A model generated the notes under the pieces. That model was not told the DNA's origin and made no database searches. It saw only the letters and a list, made by a program, of their open reading frames with translations. Both the position numbers and the translations under genes were made by a program. From assembly GCA_021850605.1 (NCBI GenBank), contig JAJZLQ010000046.1:1-64000 (forward strand): a stretch of 64,000 bases of DNA, given 5' to 3'. Source of the DNA: Actinomycetes bacterium (lineage in GTDB: Bacteria; Actinomycetota; Acidimicrobiia; Acidimicrobiales; Acidimicrobiaceae). Of the stretch, positions 40,715 to 49,433 are shown in pieces (position 1 is the first letter of the stretch; every line of letters starts with the position of its first letter).

Positions 40715-40795
40715 CGGCCACTCTCTCCTTAGCTGCCGCCGGGGCGCCGGGCCACATAGCGTGTCTGGCGCCAATGATTAGGCTTCTAAAAGACT

Positions 40796-41383
40796 ATGCG
40801 AACCCGCCCCCGGATCCTGGTTATAGACAACTACGACTCCTTCGTCTTCAATCTCGTCCAGTATCTGGGCGAGATGGGAGCCGAGCCCGTGGTCGTGCGC
40901 AATGACAAGCTCGACGCCCGGGAGGCCGAGGATGGCTATGCGGGAGTGGTGATATCCCCCGGCCCGGGAGTGCCGGCCGACGCCGGAGTCTCGGTTGAGG
41001 TTATCTCGCGCATGGCGGGGCGCGCACCCGTCTTCGGCGTATGCCTTGGCCACCAGGCCATGGCCGAGGCCTTCGGCGGAAGCGTGGTCAGGGCTCCGGT
41101 GCCCATGCACGGCAAGACGTCGATGATAACCCACGACGGATCAGGAGTCTTCCAGGGCATCGAAAGCCCTTTCCGGGCCACCCGCTATCACTCGCTTATC
41201 GTCGAGGAGTCCAGTCTCCCCGCGGAGTTCCGCGTGACGGCCAGGAGTGAGGACGGTCTCATCATGGGCATCAGCCATCGCGACTACCCGATCTGGGGCG
41301 TACAGTTCCACCCCGAGTCGATCTACACCACCCATGGCAAGGAGATGGTGGCGAACTTCGTCTCGGCTACGCACAGCGCCTAG
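40796..41383 (+). CDS. Anthranilate/aminodeoxychorismate synthase glutamine amidotransferase component II
   Basis: 'ILVIDNYDSFVFNLVQYLGEMGAE', 'ISPGPGVPADAGVS', 'PVFGVCLGHQAMAEAFGG', 'WGVQFHPESIYTTHG'. Could be trpG or pabA. Confidence 0.95.
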   Translation: MRTRPRILVIDNYDSFVFNLVQYLGEMGAEPVVVRNDKLDAREAEDGYAGVVISPGPGVPADAGVSVEVISRMAGRAPVFGVCLGHQAMAEAFGGSVVRAPVPMHGKTSMITHDGSGVFQGIESPFRATRYHSLIVEESSLPAEFRVTARSEDGLIMGISHRDYPIWGVQFHPESIYTTHGKEMVANFVSATHSA

Positions 41384-41414
41384 GCGCTGCCCACCCTCAC
41401 CATCGCCCTAGGGC
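41374..41414. repeat. Two palindromes spanning convergent stop codons: CAGCGCCTAGGCGCTG (41374-41389) and GCCCTAGGGC (41405-41414)
   Basis: Direct reading; stop codons at 41381-41383 (+) and 41408-41410 (-) lie within the CTAG centres. Confidence 0.9.
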
Positions 41415-43189
41415 AAGGATGTCGGCGTCGTGGTGGTGGTCGAGCTGGTCGTGGTGGTGGTCGAGCTGGTCGTGGTGGTGGTCGACGGGGGCCCTGATGA
41501 GACCACCACGTCCACGCTGGTGTTCGGGGCAACCTGGCTACCCACAGTGGGACTGGTCGAGATGACCGAGCCGTTGGGAACGGTGTCCGAGCTCTGATAG
41601 GTCACGTTTCCGAGCTGCAGCCCAGTGGTGCCAAGGGTGTTGGCCGCCTGGGCAAGGGGCTGGCCGACGACGTTGGGCACCGCCACCGTGGCGGGGCCGT
41701 TGGACACCGTCAAGGTCACGGTCGAGCCCGGCGCCGCCTTGGTCCCCGCGTTCGGAGTCTGCTTTATCACCACGCCGTTGGGCTTGGAGGAATTGACGTA
41801 GGTGGTTGCCACCGAAAAGCCCAAGGGGACCAGCTGGGATTCGGCGTTGCCGACCGTCTGGTTAACCACATTGGGAACAGACACCGGCGCCGGCCCGGAA
41901 CTAACGGTCAGGTTTACGGAGGAACCCTTGTGCACGCTGGTTCCCGCGGCCGGGTTCTGAGAGATGACGGTGTTCTGGGGCACGGTGGAGGAGCGCTTGT
42001 AGGTGACTTTGTAGGTGAGGCCGTCCGAGGTCAGTGACGTGCCCGCTGCCGTCAGGCTGCTTCCGACCACGTTGGGCAGGGAGACGGTGGCCACCGCCGG
42101 CTTCGCGGTACCGAAGAAGTTGCCTTTCACGAGTGCGAAGATGCCGAAAAACGCCGCCAGCACCAACACCGCCGCGATTATGGCGATAATGGTCCCGCGC
42201 TTGTCGCGCTTGCGCTGCTTGTCCTCCGGGACCTGCTCCATAGCGGTAGTGCTATTCCGGAACATGGAGGGGATGGCCTCGGTGGCCTGGCCCTGGACAC
42301 CGAGGCCGGCCATCGCCTCGGTGGCGGGACCACTCACAAGGTCACCCGCGTCACGCGACGCCTCAACCGGGCGCCGTTGAATGAAGCGCAAGAGATCGGC
42401 CCGGAAGTCCTGGGCGGTTGCGTACCGAGTCTCGGGGTCCTTCCGCATGGCCTTGGCCACGATCTCCTCGAGCGGCTTTGGCACATCGGGCCGCAGGGAG
42501 GAAAGGGCGGGCGCCTGTTCCTTGACCTGCTTGAGCGCGACCGAGACAGTGGAGTCACCCGTGAAGGGAGGCTGTCCGGAAAGCATCTCATAGAGAACTA
42601 CGCCCAGTGAGTAGACGTCGCTTCGCCCGTCCAGCTGACGCCCTTCGGCCTGCTCGGGTGATATGTAGGTAGCAGTCCCCATCACCGAGCCGGTCTGGGT
42701 TAGGCCCTCGTTGGCGGTCTGAGCGCGTGCGATTCCGAAGTCGGTGACTTTGACGTGCCCGTCTTCGGCGATCAACACATTGCCGGGCTTGACGTCACGG
42801 TGTACGACACCGTGGCGATGGGCATAGTTCAGGGCGGACGCCACATCGGCGGCGATCGCCGCGGCATAGTCAAAGTCGAGTTGGCCCCGCCGACGGATGA
42901 GCGATCCCAGCGTCTCGCCGTCAATGAGTTCCATGACGATGAAGTAGGTGTTCTCCTCCCGGCCCCAGTCGTAGACCGAGACGATGTTCGGATGGGAAAG
43001 GTTGGCGGCAGCCGTGGCCTCACGACGGAAGCGCTCCACGAAGGTTTCGGAGGTACTCAACTCGGGAAAGAGCACCTTCAGCGCTACCGGTCGGTCAAGG
43101 AGAAGGTCGTGAGCGCGGTATACGTCCGCCATGCCGCCGCGTGCGATCTTCTCAACCATCTCGTAGCGACTACCGTAGGGCTGGGCCAC
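41408..43189 (-). CDS. pknB: Ser/Thr protein kinase PknB with three PASTA domains and Thr-rich C-terminal tail
   Basis: 'YEMVEKIARGGMADVYRAHD', 'VVHRDVKPGNVLI', 'VTDFGIARA', PASTA motifs 'VPNVVG'. Confidence 0.96.
   Translation of the reverse strand: MAQPYGSRYEMVEKIARGGMADVYRAHDLLLDRPVALKVLFPELSTSETFVERFRREATAAANLSHPNIVSVYDWGREENTYFIVMELIDGETLGSLIRRRGQLDFDYAAAIAADVASALNYAHRHGVVHRDVKPGNVLIAEDGHVKVTDFGIARAQTANEGLTQTGSVMGTATYISPEQAEGRQLDGRSDVYSLGVVLYEMLSGQPPFTGDSTVSVALKQVKEQAPALSSLRPDVPKPLEEIVAKAMRKDPETRYATAQDFRADLLRFIQRRPVEASRDAGDLVSGPATEAMAGLGVQGQATEAIPSMFRNSTTAMEQVPEDKQRKRDKRGTIIAIIAAVLVLAAFFGIFALVKGNFFGTAKPAVATVSLPNVVGSSLTAAGTSLTSDGLTYKVTYKRSSTVPQNTVISQNPAAGTSVHKGSSVNLTVSSGPAPVSVPNVVNQTVGNAESQLVPLGFSVATTYVNSSKPNGVVIKQTPNAGTKAAPGSTVTLTVSNGPATVAVPNVVGQPLAQAANTLGTTGLQLGNVTYQSSDTVPNGSVISTSPTVGSQVAPNTSVDVVVSSGPPSTTTTTSSTTTTTSSTTTTTPTSLP
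41424..41489. repeat. Approximately 21-bp tandem repeat encoding Thr/Ser-rich tail of PknB
   Basis: GTGGTGGTGGTCGAGCTGGTC repeated; encodes ...TTTTTSSTTTTTSSTTTTT. Confidence 0.85.
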
Positions 43190-43197
43190 GTTGCTCC

Positions 43198-44679
43198 TTA
43201 ACCTTGGTTTCCAATGCCGAGTGCGGAGGCGAGGATCGCCTTCACAATCGGTCCCGCGTACTGTGCGCCGGTCGAACTAGAGCTGATGCCCGGTTGCGCA
43301 GGAACCACCACTGCGACCGCAATGCTGGGATTCTGAGCGGGAGCGAACGCGACCATCCAGTTGTCGTTGCCTTGAGGGCTGGTCTGATTGACCGAGGTCA
43401 AGTTTAACTGGGCTGTGCCGGTCTTGGCGGCTATGGACACCCCCGGCAGGGCGATGCCCTGGGCGGTTCCGCTCTTCACAACTCCCTCCATCAAGGTTGT
43501 CACCTGAGCCGCCGTGGAAGGGGTGGTTGCCACTCGCCAGACGTGGTCTGTGTAGGTCTTGATCACCTGCGCCTGCTGGTTGGTGATCTCCTTCATCAGG
43601 TGCGGCGCCATCATCACGCCCTTGTTGGCAATCGCGCTTACCACCAGCGCCATCTGCAGGGGAGTTGCCTGCACGTCGTATTGGCCGATGGCGGAATATG
43701 CCACGTCCGGCAGGCGGGTCGAGAGCCTTGCGGCGGAGGGGAAATGCGAAGCGGCAACGCCGTAGAGGTCCAGGGGGGGTACCTGGCCGAATCCGAACGC
43801 CTGCGCCTCAGCGGCCAGCGCGTTTGCGCCCAAGTCCAGTCCGATGGCACCGAATCCCGAGTCGCATGAGACCGCAAGGAGCGTCGGGATGGTTCCCCCA
43901 CAAAGCTCGTGCGCGTAGTTGGCCAGGTAGTTGGTGGTATCAGGCAGCTTTAGCTCGGTCAGATACGGATAGCTCTTGGTAGCGAGCGAAGGATTGTGGT
44001 CATAGACCGCGGAGGAGGTCACCACCTTGAAGGTGGAGCCGGGCGGATAGCTGCGCCTATACGCCCGGGCCAGCATCGGCTGCGCCGGGTTCGCCTGATA
44101 GCTCTTCCAGGCGTTGTTCTCCACCGTCCCCGAATGGGATGCCAGAAGGTTCGGGTTGTAGGAGGGGCTCGAGTACATTGCAAGGATCGCGCCGGTCGAG
44201 GGGTCGATCGCAACCACTGCGCCGCGCAGTGTGCCTAGGGCATTGGCAGCCACCTGCTGCAGCTTGGAGTTGATGGTCAGGATCACGTTATCGGTGGTGA
44301 CGGTGGGGTTGATGAGAGAGGAAAACGACGACGGAGGGGCGGTATGCGCGCTCAGATAACTGTTGTAGTAGGACTCAATTCCGTCCATCCCATAGATGAT
44401 CGAGTCGTATCCGCTCACATCCGCATAGAGCATGCCGTGGGGATAGGTGCGCTGGAAATGATAGATGTCGTTCGAGGGAACCGACTCCGCAACGACCTGG
44501 CCGTCAGCCGTGAGTATCGCACCCCTGCGGGTCGAGAACTGGTTGGTCAGGTTGCGTGAGTTACCCGGGGCATTCGCGAGCTTCGTCGCCTCAAGCAGTT
44601 GTATGTGGTTCAGCTGCACGAAAAGCACGGCAAAGAGGAGTAGGAGAAAAACACCAAGGATACGGATGCGCTGCTTCAT
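43198..44679 (-). CDS. pbpA: Class B penicillin-binding protein (PbpA-like)
   Basis: 'RAYRRSYPPGSTFKVVTSSA' (SxxK), 'SCDSGFG', 'AAKTGTAQL' (KTG). Confidence 0.94.
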   Translation of the reverse strand: MKQRIRILGVFLLLLFAVLFVQLNHIQLLEATKLANAPGNSRNLTNQFSTRRGAILTADGQVVAESVPSNDIYHFQRTYPHGMLYADVSGYDSIIYGMDGIESYYNSYLSAHTAPPSSFSSLINPTVTTDNVILTINSKLQQVAANALGTLRGAVVAIDPSTGAILAMYSSPSYNPNLLASHSGTVENNAWKSYQANPAQPMLARAYRRSYPPGSTFKVVTSSAVYDHNPSLATKSYPYLTELKLPDTTNYLANYAHELCGGTIPTLLAVSCDSGFGAIGLDLGANALAAEAQAFGFGQVPPLDLYGVAASHFPSAARLSTRLPDVAYSAIGQYDVQATPLQMALVVSAIANKGVMMAPHLMKEITNQQAQVIKTYTDHVWRVATTPSTAAQVTTLMEGVVKSGTAQGIALPGVSIAAKTGTAQLNLTSVNQTSPQGNDNWMVAFAPAQNPSIAVAVVVPAQPGISSSSTGAQYAGPIVKAILASALGIGNQG

Positions 44680-45938
44680 TATCCGGCTCCCGACTTCGCA
44701 GTTGTTGTCGTGGTGGACGTGGTGCCCGGATTGGCCTGTCTGAACTGCAGGGACTGTGCCTGAAGGTTGGATATGTACTTGGATGCGGCGGCGAAGCTCG
44801 GTTCAGGAACTCCGCTTCGCAGCTCGCTCGCGTAGGCGGACGGCAGCTCGCTGAGGCGGAGGTTACGCACTGTAACCAGGTGCGGAGCAAACCAAAGCAA
44901 CCCACCCGGCCGGCCCTGGTAGATGGCGATGCGATTGTTGGATACACCGACGAAGTACGAGCCTCGCACGTAGTTGGTGATGCCGTAAACCCCGATGCCG
45001 ATTACCAGCGCCAGAGCCGCAAGGAAGGCCAAGATCCTGAGAACGGTACCGGCCTTGGTGAAGTTCGAGCGCGAGAGTGGCTGGGGGATCTGCATCAAGT
45101 CCGGGCCCCCCGAGGACGCGGACTGCCTGGTAAAGGTGACAGGTGCAGGGGGCACGACCTTGCGAGGCACCGGCAGCTCGGTTCGGGCAATCTGCAGGGG
45201 GGACGGGACGACCTCGGGCTCCGGTGGCCCAAAGTCGATGACGACGGCCGTGGCATTGTCCAGGCCACCCGCCTCGACGGCACGACGGACGAGCTCTTCG
45301 GCCATCGACTTGGCATCCGCGCCACTCATGAGCACCGCGCCTATTTCGGGATCCGCAAGCTCGTTGGTAATCCCATCGGAACAGAGCAGTATCTTGTCCC
45401 CAGGTCGGGGGCGTATCTCCCACATGTCGGGCTCGAGATCACCAGCTACTCCGACCACTCTCGTCAGCATGTGGCGGCTGACGGATATCTCGGCCTCCTG
45501 TTGGGAAAGCTTTCCCGCTCTGAGAAGCTCACCCACCCACGAGTGGTCTTCGGTGATCTGAGTGAGGTCCGAGTCATGCAGGATATAGCCGCGCGAATCG
45601 CCGACGTTTAGGATCAGCACCCTTGGCGCCTCCGGTTCGTCGTAAACCACCGCAGCCACCAAGGTGGTGCCCATCCCGGCGAGCTCATTGTGAGCCTGGC
45701 CCTCGCGGAAGACGTCCTCGTTTGCTCCGGCCACCGCACTCTTGAGCGCGCGGCCGTCTGGGGCACCGCCAGCTCGGGAAACGAATCCCTCGACCGCGAG
45801 TTTCGAGGCAACCTCGCCGCCGTTTGCGCCGCCCATCCCGTCCGCAACCACGAAAAGCCGGCCATCGGCATAGAGATAGTCCTGATTGTTCCGCCGCACG
45901 CGCCCGACATCCGTGGCGTCGCCCCAAGTGACGTTCAT
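44679..45938 (-). CDS. pstP: PP2C-family Ser/Thr phosphatase
   Basis: 'VRRNNQDYLYADGRLFVVADGMGGANGGEVAS', 'LILNVGDSRGYIL', 'LLCSDGITNELAD'. Confidence 0.95.
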   Translation of the reverse strand: MNVTWGDATDVGRVRRNNQDYLYADGRLFVVADGMGGANGGEVASKLAVEGFVSRAGGAPDGRALKSAVAGANEDVFREGQAHNELAGMGTTLVAAVVYDEPEAPRVLILNVGDSRGYILHDSDLTQITEDHSWVGELLRAGKLSQQEAEISVSRHMLTRVVGVAGDLEPDMWEIRPRPGDKILLCSDGITNELADPEIGAVLMSGADAKSMAEELVRRAVEAGGLDNATAVVIDFGPPEPEVVPSPLQIARTELPVPRKVVPPAPVTFTRQSASSGGPDLMQIPQPLSRSNFTKAGTVLRILAFLAALALVIGIGVYGITNYVRGSYFVGVSNNRIAIYQGRPGGLLWFAPHLVTVRNLRLSELPSAYASELRSGVPEPSFAAASKYISNLQAQSLQFRQANPGTTSTTTTTAKSGAG

Positions 45939-46420
45939 CAGGTGATCACCTCGAGGATGGTCCTGCCCACGACAATCTTGTCTCCTTTAGAGATGGCCGT
46001 AGGCCGCGCAATCCTCGAACCGTTGAGAGTGGTGCCGTTCGTAGAGCCAAGGTCCTCGACCATAAACGATGAGCCATTTTGGAAGATCCTGGCGTGAACG
46101 CTGGACGCGAATTCGTCCTCGCTGAGCGGGATGGCACATGCGGCGGATCTGCCGATGGTCCCTTGCGAGCGTATTTCCGCGCTGTGGGAAGCGCCTCCCC
46201 CGGGTGGTGTTACGCGCAAGCGGACCATTGCCCCCGAAGGTGCAGGGCTAGGAGCAGACTGCATAGCCGGAGCCTGCCTAGCGGGGCGCCGGGTATCAGC
46301 GGGTATTTTCTGCGCTGTCGGCTTTGCCTGTACCCAAACGGCTCTGATCACGCGCAAAAAAAACAGCCAGATGAGGGCAATCAGTAGATACTTGAATAGA
46401 TCTAGCAGGCCAAGAGGCAT
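45938..46420 (-). CDS. fhaB: FHA-domain protein FhaB/FipA-like
   Basis: 'GTIGRSAACAIPLSEDEFASSVHARIFQNGSSFMVEDLGSTNGTTLNG', N-terminal TM. Confidence 0.92.
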   Translation of the reverse strand: MPLGLLDLFKYLLIALIWLFFLRVIRAVWVQAKPTAQKIPADTRRPARQAPAMQSAPSPAPSGAMVRLRVTPPGGGASHSAEIRSQGTIGRSAACAIPLSEDEFASSVHARIFQNGSSFMVEDLGSTNGTTLNGSRIARPTAISKGDKIVVGRTILEVIT

Positions 46421-46423
46421 GAG

Positions 46424-47083
46424 TCACTGACGCCCTATTCGGATCTTCACGCCACCAACGTCGATTTCATCTCCCTCGCGGGCGGTGCTGTCGGTGACCG
46501 CCAACCCGTTCACGCGCGTACCGTTGGTAGAGCCAAGGTCACGAATCCTAACGTATCCGTCATCGCCCACGCTCACCTCCGCATGGCGGCGCGAAACCCT
46601 GGGTTCGTCGATGACGATGGTGCTTCCAGGAAGGCGGCCGATGGTTACCGGCGCATCACCGAGCGGGACACGCATTCCGTTGGGCATCTCCAGATAGAGA
46701 TGGCCCATGTACTCCGGATCCTCCTGATACTGCGACTCGATGGCGAAGGTACCCCGCGGGATTTCGGAATCGACGTCGATGCCGACGTCAATGAATCCCA
46801 CGAACTTATAGTGGCGCTCGCGGGCGGTCTCCTGAACCAAGGCCACAAGTTCCGAATGCAAGGCCGCACTAATGTCCGCCAGCGATTCGAAATCGTCGGG
46901 CGAGAGCAGGATCATATAGTGGTTTGGGACGATCGGGCCACGCACGCCGATGCGCTTTTCCAGCTCCATCTGCCGCACGACTTTCTTGCCGATCTCCGAC
47001 GGCTGCAGCCCCTTGCGCGACAGCCGACCGAACGCGCCTTCGATCAGCCGTTCAATCCTGTTCTCTATGTCAGCAAGGTCCAC
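46424..47083 (-). CDS. fhaA: FhaA-like protein (DUF3662 plus FHA)
   Basis: 'IENRIERLIEGAFGRLSRKGLQPSEIGKKVVRQME', 'TIGRLPGSTIVIDEPRVSRRHAEVSVGDDGYVRIRDLGSTNGTRVNG'. Confidence 0.93.
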   Translation of the reverse strand: MDLADIENRIERLIEGAFGRLSRKGLQPSEIGKKVVRQMELEKRIGVRGPIVPNHYMILLSPDDFESLADISAALHSELVALVQETARERHYKFVGFIDVGIDVDSEIPRGTFAIESQYQEDPEYMGHLYLEMPNGMRVPLGDAPVTIGRLPGSTIVIDEPRVSRRHAEVSVGDDGYVRIRDLGSTNGTRVNGLAVTDSTAREGDEIDVGGVKIRIGRQ

Positions 47084-47254
47084 GGATACAGATTAGTTGA
47101 AAATGTCACTTCTGTTCTGGCCGCGTCCCGCGACACTATGTCCTGAGACCAGCCTGAGCAGGACATTGCGGGCTGTCGGGCCCAGCCAAGGTGCCGACGG
47201 ACCATAGGATCGAGGAAGAATTACGCTGCAAGGCGGCGCGGGAGGGCGATCGAC

Positions 47255-47824
47255 ATGAGTTCGGGCGGGGGGCGCTTGGCGGACCTGCAACAAGGCGATC
47301 TCGACCAAACCCAGATGCGGCTTTACGAGCTGATCACGGGCGGACCCAGGGCCGGGGACCAAAGCGCCTCCCCGATCGTGGATGAGAACGGCGCGCTGGC
47401 CGGCCCATTCGGCCCGATGCTCCTCAGCCCCGCAGTCGGGGAACCCCTCCAGGAACTTGGTGCCGCGATACGCTACCGTTCGACGCTGCCACCGCGGGTA
47501 CGGGAAGCCGCGATCCTGCTGGTGGCAGCCTCCGAGGGGAGCGCTTTCGAGTGGTCTGCGCACCATCGACTCGCCACTGCGGCCGGCCTCGCGGAAACAG
47601 ACATCGCCCTGATCCAGGCCGGGAGAGCCCCAGTCGGAATGACCCCGGAGGAAGACGCTTTGTTCGCGGCGGCCCTGCTACTGGTGCAAGGAGGGGCTAT
47701 TGGCAACGCCCCATATGCCCGCCTTGCAGCCTCCGCCGGGGAGAAGGCGCTCTTTGAGTTGTGCACGCTCGTCGGGTACTACCGGACGCTTGCATTGGTA
47801 ATGCGCTTGTTTGCCATCGCTTGA
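47255..47824 (+). CDS. Carboxymuconolactone decarboxylase-family-like protein
   Basis: 'LGAAIRYRSTLPPRVREAAILLVAASEGSAFEWSAHHRLATAAGLAETDI'. Confidence 0.75.
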   Translation: MSSGGGRLADLQQGDLDQTQMRLYELITGGPRAGDQSASPIVDENGALAGPFGPMLLSPAVGEPLQELGAAIRYRSTLPPRVREAAILLVAASEGSAFEWSAHHRLATAAGLAETDIALIQAGRAPVGMTPEEDALFAAALLLVQGGAIGNAPYARLAASAGEKALFELCTLVGYYRTLALVMRLFAIA

Positions 47825-47963
47825 ATAGCGCGATTCGATAATGGGTTCCCGGTGCAGTGCCTCAAATGTATGGGCATCGCAAACAGCAGGCATGCCAACC
47901 ACCGCGCAATCGCATCCCTCAGTCACATGAGCTGAACTTATGCCCAGTCCCAATTGGTCAAAA

Positions 47964-48050
47964 TGGTGGGCGAAGGGGGACTTGAACCCCCACGTCCTTT
48001 CGGACACAGGAACCTGAATCCTGCGCGTCTGCCTATTCCGCCACTCGCCC
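47964..48050 (-). tRNA. tRNA-Leu (anticodon CAG), CCA encoded
   Basis: Reverse strand GGGCGAGTGGCGGAATAGGCAGACGCGCAGGATTCAGGTTCCTG...GTTCAAGTCCCCCCTTCGCCCACCA; anticodon loop TTCAGGT. Confidence 0.93.
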
Positions 48051-48118
48051 GGAGATATAAATGATAGTGCGGCTTCGCCAGGAGCAACCCGGCTAGCCCA
48101 CCCCTGAAAGGGTGACAC

Positions 48119-48210
48119 TGGCGGAGAGGGAGGGATTTGAACCCTCGGACCCAGTTTCCCAGGTCAACTCATTAGCAGTGAGTCCCATTCGACCACTCTG
48201 GCACCTCTCC
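48119..48210 (-). tRNA. tRNA-Ser (anticodon GCT), CCA encoded
   Basis: Reverse strand GGAGAGGTGCCAGAGTGGTCGAATGGGACTCACTGCTAATGAGT...GGTTCAAATCCCTCCCTCTCCGCCA. Confidence 0.93.
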
Positions 48211-48770
48211 AGGGTCCAGCGTGAATGACATTCTATCCCTAAGGCGCCCGGAGCTATCGCACCGGCGTAATGGCCAGTGCACACCACCCGGAATTGCCTC
48301 TGACCGTATCGGAATAAAGGCTCGAAGTGGAAGGTGTCGAGTAGGAGTTTCCCGCCAGGCTCTTGGTATTGCCCTCGGGGTCGAAGATCATGACCTGGGT
48401 AGCCCGGAAACAGAGCTGGGGATCTGGATGGCGTCGGCCACGATGGCCACGAGGCGACTTCCGGCTGATCGCCTCACATACATACGTGTCGTTGAATTTG
48501 CGGATGAGGGGCGGCCCGCCAGGCCAGCGAACAGGTCGATGCCCTCGGGCCGTCTCACGGCTGATCGCGACACGACCGACCTTGCCAGCTTTTCAACCGG
48601 TTCTGCCTAGACGCTGCAGGCTGCCCAAAGCCATTCTCTACTTTGGCAAAGACCGTCTATGCACAGCGAGGAGGTCCTAGTGGCCACTGGCGTCGGCGTA
48701 GGCCGAGCGCGCATGGGCTTCCACGGGGCCCTCGCCCTACGCTCGCCCCCATTGCGAAAGCCTCGACCTC

Positions 48771-49343
48771 CTAGGGGATCAGGTAGAGCCTGCGCGCCTC
48801 CGCCAGGACCCCACGGCACTGGAGGCATGTCATCTGATCCAACAAGCTCGCGATACCGGACTCGTTACAAGGAAATATGGCACCGACCTTGGAGGAATCG
48901 AGGCTCAAACCGGCCCTAAGCTTCGCCACCACCCCAAAGACGCGCTGCGACTCCAATGAACTATTGGTCTCCCATCCTGATGGGTTGACCAGCTCGAGGC
49001 TGCCGAAGGGGTCCGGGACATCGAGACCGAGCTCCCTTGCAACTATCCGATTGGCTTCGCCAACAATGTCCGCCGTATCCACCAGCCGCCCACCGCAGAA
49101 GTCCAGGGTTGCCCGGCCCACACCGGGCCTGAAAACCGGCACCGGCAAAACCAGTTCGTCTCCCGATACGATCATCACTATCAACGAGTCCGCGTTCTCG
49201 ACTCGCCAGTAGTCGATCTCGTGCTCCTCCGCATCCAGCCAGCGTTCGCCGATCAGGTTCGCCCATTGGTTACGTACCTCGACGAGGCGCGATTGGAGTT
49301 TCCAGGTGGGTCTCGTGACTTCCATTCCCGAGAATTTAGCCAT
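48771..49343 (-). CDS. Putative Nudix-fold-like protein
   Basis: ORF from 'MAKFSGMEVTRPTWKLQSRLVEVRNQW'; 'DFCGGRLVDTADIVGEANRIVARELGL...ELVNPSGWETNSSLESQRVFGVVA' resembles an ADP-ribose pyrophosphatase with degenerate Nudix box. Confidence 0.45.
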   Translation of the reverse strand: MAKFSGMEVTRPTWKLQSRLVEVRNQWANLIGERWLDAEEHEIDYWRVENADSLIVMIVSGDELVLPVPVFRPGVGRATLDFCGGRLVDTADIVGEANRIVARELGLDVPDPFGSLELVNPSGWETNSSLESQRVFGVVAKLRAGLSLDSSKVGAIFPCNESGIASLLDQMTCLQCRGVLAEARRLYLIP

Positions 49344-49433
49344 CTCGCCCGATCCGCGAGCAAAGGACGGCCCGCCGTGAGTGCCATTAGCTTGTAGCTC
49401 GGAGCCCGCCGCGCCGGCGGATCCGTCCGCCGG

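Noticed and set aside
47678-48287. Minus-strand ORFs with 'GEWRNRQTRRIQVPVSERTWGFKSP' and 'RCQSGRMGLTANELTWETGSEGSNPSLSA'
   Set aside because: These are translations through tRNA-Leu(CAG) and tRNA-Ser(GCT), not proteins.
48221-48770. Short ORFs between tRNA-Ser(GCT) and the Nudix-like gene
   Set aside because: No coding signature on either strand; treated as intergenic.
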